This document shows, in pieces, positions 5,775-8,378 of a stretch of DNA of 8,378 nt. How positions within the stretch are numbered: the stretch's first letter is position 1; the number at the start of each line of letters is the position of its first letter. The DNA is from Thioalkalivibrio sp. (lineage in GTDB: Bacteria > Pseudomonadota > Gammaproteobacteria > SpSt-1174): NCBI GenBank assembly GCA_011046015.1, contig DSBO01000063.1, positions 1 through 8,378 on the forward strand. The letters run 5' to 3'. Under the pieces are notes generated by a model that saw nothing but the letters and a program-made list of their open reading frames with translations, ran no database searches and had not been told where the DNA came from. The position numbers were made by a program, and so were the translations under genes.

Positions 5775-8054
5775 TCAGAGTGACGCGTATTTCCGGCGCA
5801 GATGCTGACGGATCAGCTCGGCCAGGGTGTTGAGCACGAAGGTGAAGAGGAACAGCACCAGGGCCGCCAGGAACAGGGTACGGTAATGCGTGCTGCCTAC
5901 CGCCGACTCCGGCATCTCCACCGCGATGTTGGCCGAGAGCGTGCGCATGCCTTCAAAGATGTTCCAGTCCATCACGGCGGTGTTGCCAGTGGCCATGAGC
6001 ACGATCATGGTCTCACCCACCGCACGCCCCAGGCCGATCATCACGCCGGAGAAGATGCCCGGGCTCGCGCTCGGCAGCACCACGCGGGTGAGCGTCTGCC
6101 AGGGCGTGGCGCCCAGCGCCAGCGAGCCGTTGGTGAGGTGCTTGGGCACGCCGAAGATCGCGTCCTCGGTGATGGAGAAGATGGTCGGGATGACGGCAAA
6201 GCCCATGGCAAAGCCCACCACGATGGCATTGCGCTGGTCGAAGCCGATACCCGCTTCGTTGGTCAGCCAGCTGCGCATGTTGCCGCCGAACAGCCACGCC
6301 TCCACCGGCGCACTGAGCGCGATGCTGAGCCAGCCGACCAGGGCCAGCACCGGGATGATGATCAGCGGCTGCCAGCCGCCGGGAATGCGGCTCTTGAGAG
6401 CGCGCGGCAGCTTGTGCCAGGCATAGGCGAACAGCAGCACGCCCAGCGGCAGCCCCACCAGCAGCATGAAGATGCCCGGCAGGTTCTCCTCGACGAAGGG
6501 GGCGAACCACAGGCCAGCGAGAAAACCGAGGATGACGGTGGGCAGGGCCTCCATGATCTCGATGGTCGGCTTGACGGTCTGCCGCAGCTTCGGATTCATG
6601 AAGTAGGCGGTGAAGATCGCGCCCATGATCGCCAGCGGCATGGCGATGATCATGGCGTAGAAGGCGGCCTTCAGGGTACCGAAGGCCAGCGGCGAGAGAC
6701 TGAACTTGGGCTCGAAGTCCTGGTTGGCTGCCGAGGACTGCCAGATGTAATCCGGCTCCGGATAGCTCTCGTACCAGACCTCCTGCCAGAGTGCGGAGAA
6801 GGACACGTCCGGATGCTTGTTTTCCACGTCCCAGACATGCATCTGCTCGTCACGCGTGGCCACCAGCAGGCGATCGCTGCGCGGGCCGATCCCCATGGCA
6901 GTCACCTGGCCATCGACGGCCTGGCGCTGCATCAGCACCGTACGCTGGGCCGTGGTGTGGAAGATGCCCAGGTCGCCATGCTCGTCCATGGCCAGAAAGC
7001 CCTTGCGCTGCGGCTCCATGGCGAAATAGCGAATCGCGCCCTCGTGCTCGTGGAATTCGCGCACGAAGGCCAGGGCGTAGCGGTTGTTGGCGTCACGCAG
7101 CCCGAACCACTGCTCGATACGCCCGTCCGAGGTGCCGATGATCACCGAGATCCCGCCCATGAGCATCTTCATGGCCGTGATGCGCTCACCCCCCCGGCGC
7201 ACGACCTTGGAATCCGCGACATAGGGATTCTCGGTGTCGGCAACGTTGATCAGGTACAGCGTCCCGGCCTCGTCGGCGGCGAATATCCAGCGCAGGTCGA
7301 GGCTCAGGCTGACGAAGGAAACGGTGGTGGGCAGGCTCGGCACCACGGCCTCGTAGGGGGTGACCTCCACGTCGCCCATCAGCGACTCTTCCACCTCGTA
7401 GCGGGTGTAGAGCAGGCGGCCATCCAGCGTCTCGGCAGCGATGGCCGTGGCGCCGTCGCCCTGATTCATGATGGCGATGCGATCGATGGCGATGCCGTCG
7501 CGGTCGAGCACCAGCGGCGCCTCACCCAGAGGATACTCGATGTACGGCGTGATCAGGCGCTGGTCATTCGGGTAGGTGACGCGGTAACGATGCATGACGA
7601 CCAGCGCCGTGCCATCGCTGAGGCCAAGCGCCACTTCGCCGCTGCCCGGCACGCCCTCGGCCACGCTGGAGACGAAGACACCCTCGGGCAGAGGGAGCTC
7701 GACGCTGTCGCGCACGGCACCGTCGGCCACCGAAAAAAACACCCCCTCGCCCCGGTCGGTGAAGCGCACCCCCACCTCGCCCTGCTCTTCCATGGCGACC
7801 AGCAGTGTCTTGCCACCGCCCGGCGCCGCGTAACCCTCGCGGGCCTCGATGTCGGCCGGCAGGAACATCGGCACGACCACGTAGAACAGATAGAAGGCGA
7901 TCAGCACCACCGCGAAGATGACGCTAACCCCCCCCACGCCAACGGCGTAGCGGGCAAAGAGGTCCTTGCCGTGGCGGATACGACGCCGGCGCACGGCGAT
8001 GGGCGCGTTGGGATCGGGGATGACCGAAGTCACCTTGGTCGAGGTATCGTTCAT
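5775..8054 (-). CDS. pstC: PstC, phosphate ABC transporter permease, long form with beta-propeller-like domain
   Basis: Partner permease of PstA, 759 aa, against about 320 aa in E. coli. An arginine-rich cytoplasmic start (22-27) precedes a membrane helix at about 37-64. A hydrophilic domain of about 380 residues follows (65-450). It contains repeated short beta-type blocks ending in small-polar-then-aromatic patterns, for example GTLYLINVAD (264-273), DGRIEQWFGLRD (310-321), HGDLGIFHTT (359-368) and DEQMHVWDVE (402-411), resembling WD40-like propeller blades. The permease core runs from about 455 to 745, with MEALPTVILGFLAGL (501-515) and the EAA loop GSLALGATPWQTLTRVVLP (643-661). An in-frame TAA at 8067-8069 makes the ATG at 8054 the only good start. 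No Shine-Dalgarno precedes it. It is the first pst gene in the window; pstS is not seen. Confidence 0.93.
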   Translation of the reverse strand: MNDTSTKVTSVIPDPNAPIAVRRRRIRHGKDLFARYAVGVGGVSVIFAVVLIAFYLFYVVVPMFLPADIEAREGYAAPGGGKTLLVAMEEQGEVGVRFTDRGEGVFFSVADGAVRDSVELPLPEGVFVSSVAEGVPGSGEVALGLSDGTALVVMHRYRVTYPNDQRLITPYIEYPLGEAPLVLDRDGIAIDRIAIMNQGDGATAIAAETLDGRLLYTRYEVEESLMGDVEVTPYEAVVPSLPTTVSFVSLSLDLRWIFAADEAGTLYLINVADTENPYVADSKVVRRGGERITAMKMLMGGISVIIGTSDGRIEQWFGLRDANNRYALAFVREFHEHEGAIRYFAMEPQRKGFLAMDEHGDLGIFHTTAQRTVLMQRQAVDGQVTAMGIGPRSDRLLVATRDEQMHVWDVENKHPDVSFSALWQEVWYESYPEPDYIWQSSAANQDFEPKFSLSPLAFGTLKAAFYAMIIAMPLAIMGAIFTAYFMNPKLRQTVKPTIEIMEALPTVILGFLAGLWFAPFVEENLPGIFMLLVGLPLGVLLFAYAWHKLPRALKSRIPGGWQPLIIIPVLALVGWLSIALSAPVEAWLFGGNMRSWLTNEAGIGFDQRNAIVVGFAMGFAVIPTIFSITEDAIFGVPKHLTNGSLALGATPWQTLTRVVLPSASPGIFSGVMIGLGRAVGETMIVLMATGNTAVMDWNIFEGMRTLSANIAVEMPESAVGSTHYRTLFLAALVLFLFTFVLNTLAELIRQHLRRKYASL

Positions 8055-8063
8055 AGGGCGCAG

Positions 8064-8069
8064 AGCTTA
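8064..8069 (-). promoter_or_regulatory. Putative -10 element of the pstC promoter
   Basis: TAAGCT on the - strand starts exactly 10 bases after the Pho box, the spacing seen in PhoB-activated promoters where the box replaces the -35. It matches TATAAT at only three of six positions, as expected for an activator-dependent promoter. If used, transcription would begin only a few bases before the pstC ATG at 8054. Confidence 0.5.
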
Positions 8070-8079
8070 GGGAAGGAAT

Positions 8080-8097
8080 ATGACGTTAATATGACAA
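8080..8097 (-). promoter_or_regulatory. Pho box (PhoB binding site) upstream of pstC
   Basis: On the - strand the site reads TTGTCAT-ATTA-ACGTCAT: two direct 7-bp repeats 11 bp apart, separated by an A/T linker. The established PhoB box is CTGTCAT repeats with the same spacing; the halves match it at 6/7 and 5/7. The right edge is 25 bp from the pstC ATG. Its placement before a pst operon strongly supports the call and implies induction by PhoB under phosphate limitation. Confidence 0.85.
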
Positions 8098-8210
8098 TCG
8101 CCAGCCGGTTTGTCGTAGGGAGCATTGTCGAGAACCGGGAGACTGACACGCCACTGTCATATCCACCGCCCGGCGCCCCTCCCTGCAGGGGTATCATGGC
8201 ATCCGCACAA

Positions 8211-8248
8211 ACCGGGTATCGGCCGGATATTTTCCGGCCGATACCGGT
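8211..8248. repeat. Strong palindrome at the IS/pst boundary
   Basis: Bases 8215-8227 pair perfectly with 8233-8245 (13 bp, arm GTATCGGCCGGA plus one G-C pair) around a 5-base loop. After a single bulged G the pairing continues for three more base pairs. It lies just downstream of the last recognisable transposase codons. It could be a terminator for the transposase, a subterminal part of the IS end, or both. The outer + strand edge reads GGGTAT (8214-8219), a start I associate with some ISL3-family ends. Confidence 0.7.
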
Positions 8249-8378
8249 CACAACCGAGTGATATAGATTCCGGATGTAGCTTTTGGCGGTACGGAATCCG
8301 TAGGCTTTGTGGCTGATTACCTTTGCCTTGTTGTTCAGACCTTCGACGGTGCCATTGTGGATAGGCATTCGGAAATAG

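Larger units (their letters stand above)
8051..8378 (-). pseudogene. ISL3-family transposase, C-terminal end (entering from beyond the window)
   Basis: The frame is open at the right edge and reads YFRMPIHNGTVEGLNNKAK, then a KAYGFRTAKSYIRNLYH segment. The NGxVEGLNNKxK motif followed by AYGFR is the signature of the C-terminal end of ISL3-family (DDE) transposases. The recognisable part is 8258-8378, about 40 codons; the ATG at 8366-8368 is internal, not a start. After LYH the protein no longer resembles the family tail. The open frame continues through the palindrome and the pst promoter to a TGA at 8051-8053, overlapping the pstC ATG as ATGA. Either the end of the gene has been lost and the stop is borrowed from the flank, or this is an element variant without its own stop. 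Whether the rest of the element is intact cannot be seen. Confidence 0.75.

Noticed and set aside
8110..8130. Two TTGTCG direct repeats 15 bp apart upstream of pstC
   Set aside because: The spacing does not fit a Pho box and the motif is too short to call.
8154..8160. A second Pho-box-like half site CTGTCAT on the + strand
   Set aside because: There is no second half at 11-bp spacing, and no gene starts from it in this window.
8181..8190. Short perfect palindrome CCCTGCAGGG
   Set aside because: Ten bases in GC-rich DNA is expected by chance and has no clear context.
5802..8261. An 819-codon open frame on the + strand opposite pstC
   Set aside because: It is the complement of a clear PstC gene; its translation is rich in His, Gln, Arg and Asp with no recognisable domain, as expected of antisense frames in GC-rich DNA.
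1..8378. CRISPR arrays, tRNA or rRNA genes, toxin-antitoxin or phage defence genes
   Set aside because: No repeat-spacer pattern, tRNA-like fold or matching protein motifs were seen; the sequence is almost fully occupied by the transporter genes.

Overview
The window is GC-rich chromosomal DNA. Two ABC-transporter loci point toward each other, and an insertion-sequence remnant lies at the right edge. The long forms of PstC and PstA, the Pho-box promoter, the GTAGGAGC-type REP doublet and the protein sequences all suggest a gammaproteobacterium. Genus cannot be decided from the sequence alone.

Left part, + strand (1-2429): the molybdate uptake locus. It holds the 3' end of modA (periplasmic binding protein, cut by the window start), modB (permease) and modC (ATPase with a C-terminal molybdate-binding-type domain). 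modB and modC overlap by ATGA. modA and modB are 192 bp apart, and that gap contains a long, almost perfect inverted repeat that looks like a REP doublet (REPIN).

Middle and right part, - strand (2482-8054): the high-affinity phosphate transport operon, read pstC-pstA-pstB-phoU, with gaps of only 17-25 bp. PstC (759 aa) and PstA (553 aa) are the long forms, with large extra-membrane domains inserted after the first transmembrane helix. A Pho box with a correctly spaced weak -10 lies directly upstream of pstC. An intrinsic terminator between modC and phoU closes the operon and may serve both sides. No pstS is present in the window.

Right edge (8055-8378): the pst promoter, about 110 bp with no recognisable gene, a strong palindrome, and the C-terminal end of an ISL3-family transposase that enters from beyond the window. 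Its open frame runs through the pst promoter and stops in an ATGA overlap with pstC.

How the parts work together: PstC and PstA form the phosphate channel, PstB drives it with ATP, and PhoU links transport to PhoR/PhoB signalling, which in turn would act on the Pho box. The gene content is mostly ordinary. The points worth following are the REP doublet between modA and modB, the paired extra domains of PstC/PstA, the missing pstS next to an IS end, and the near-leaderless start of pstC.
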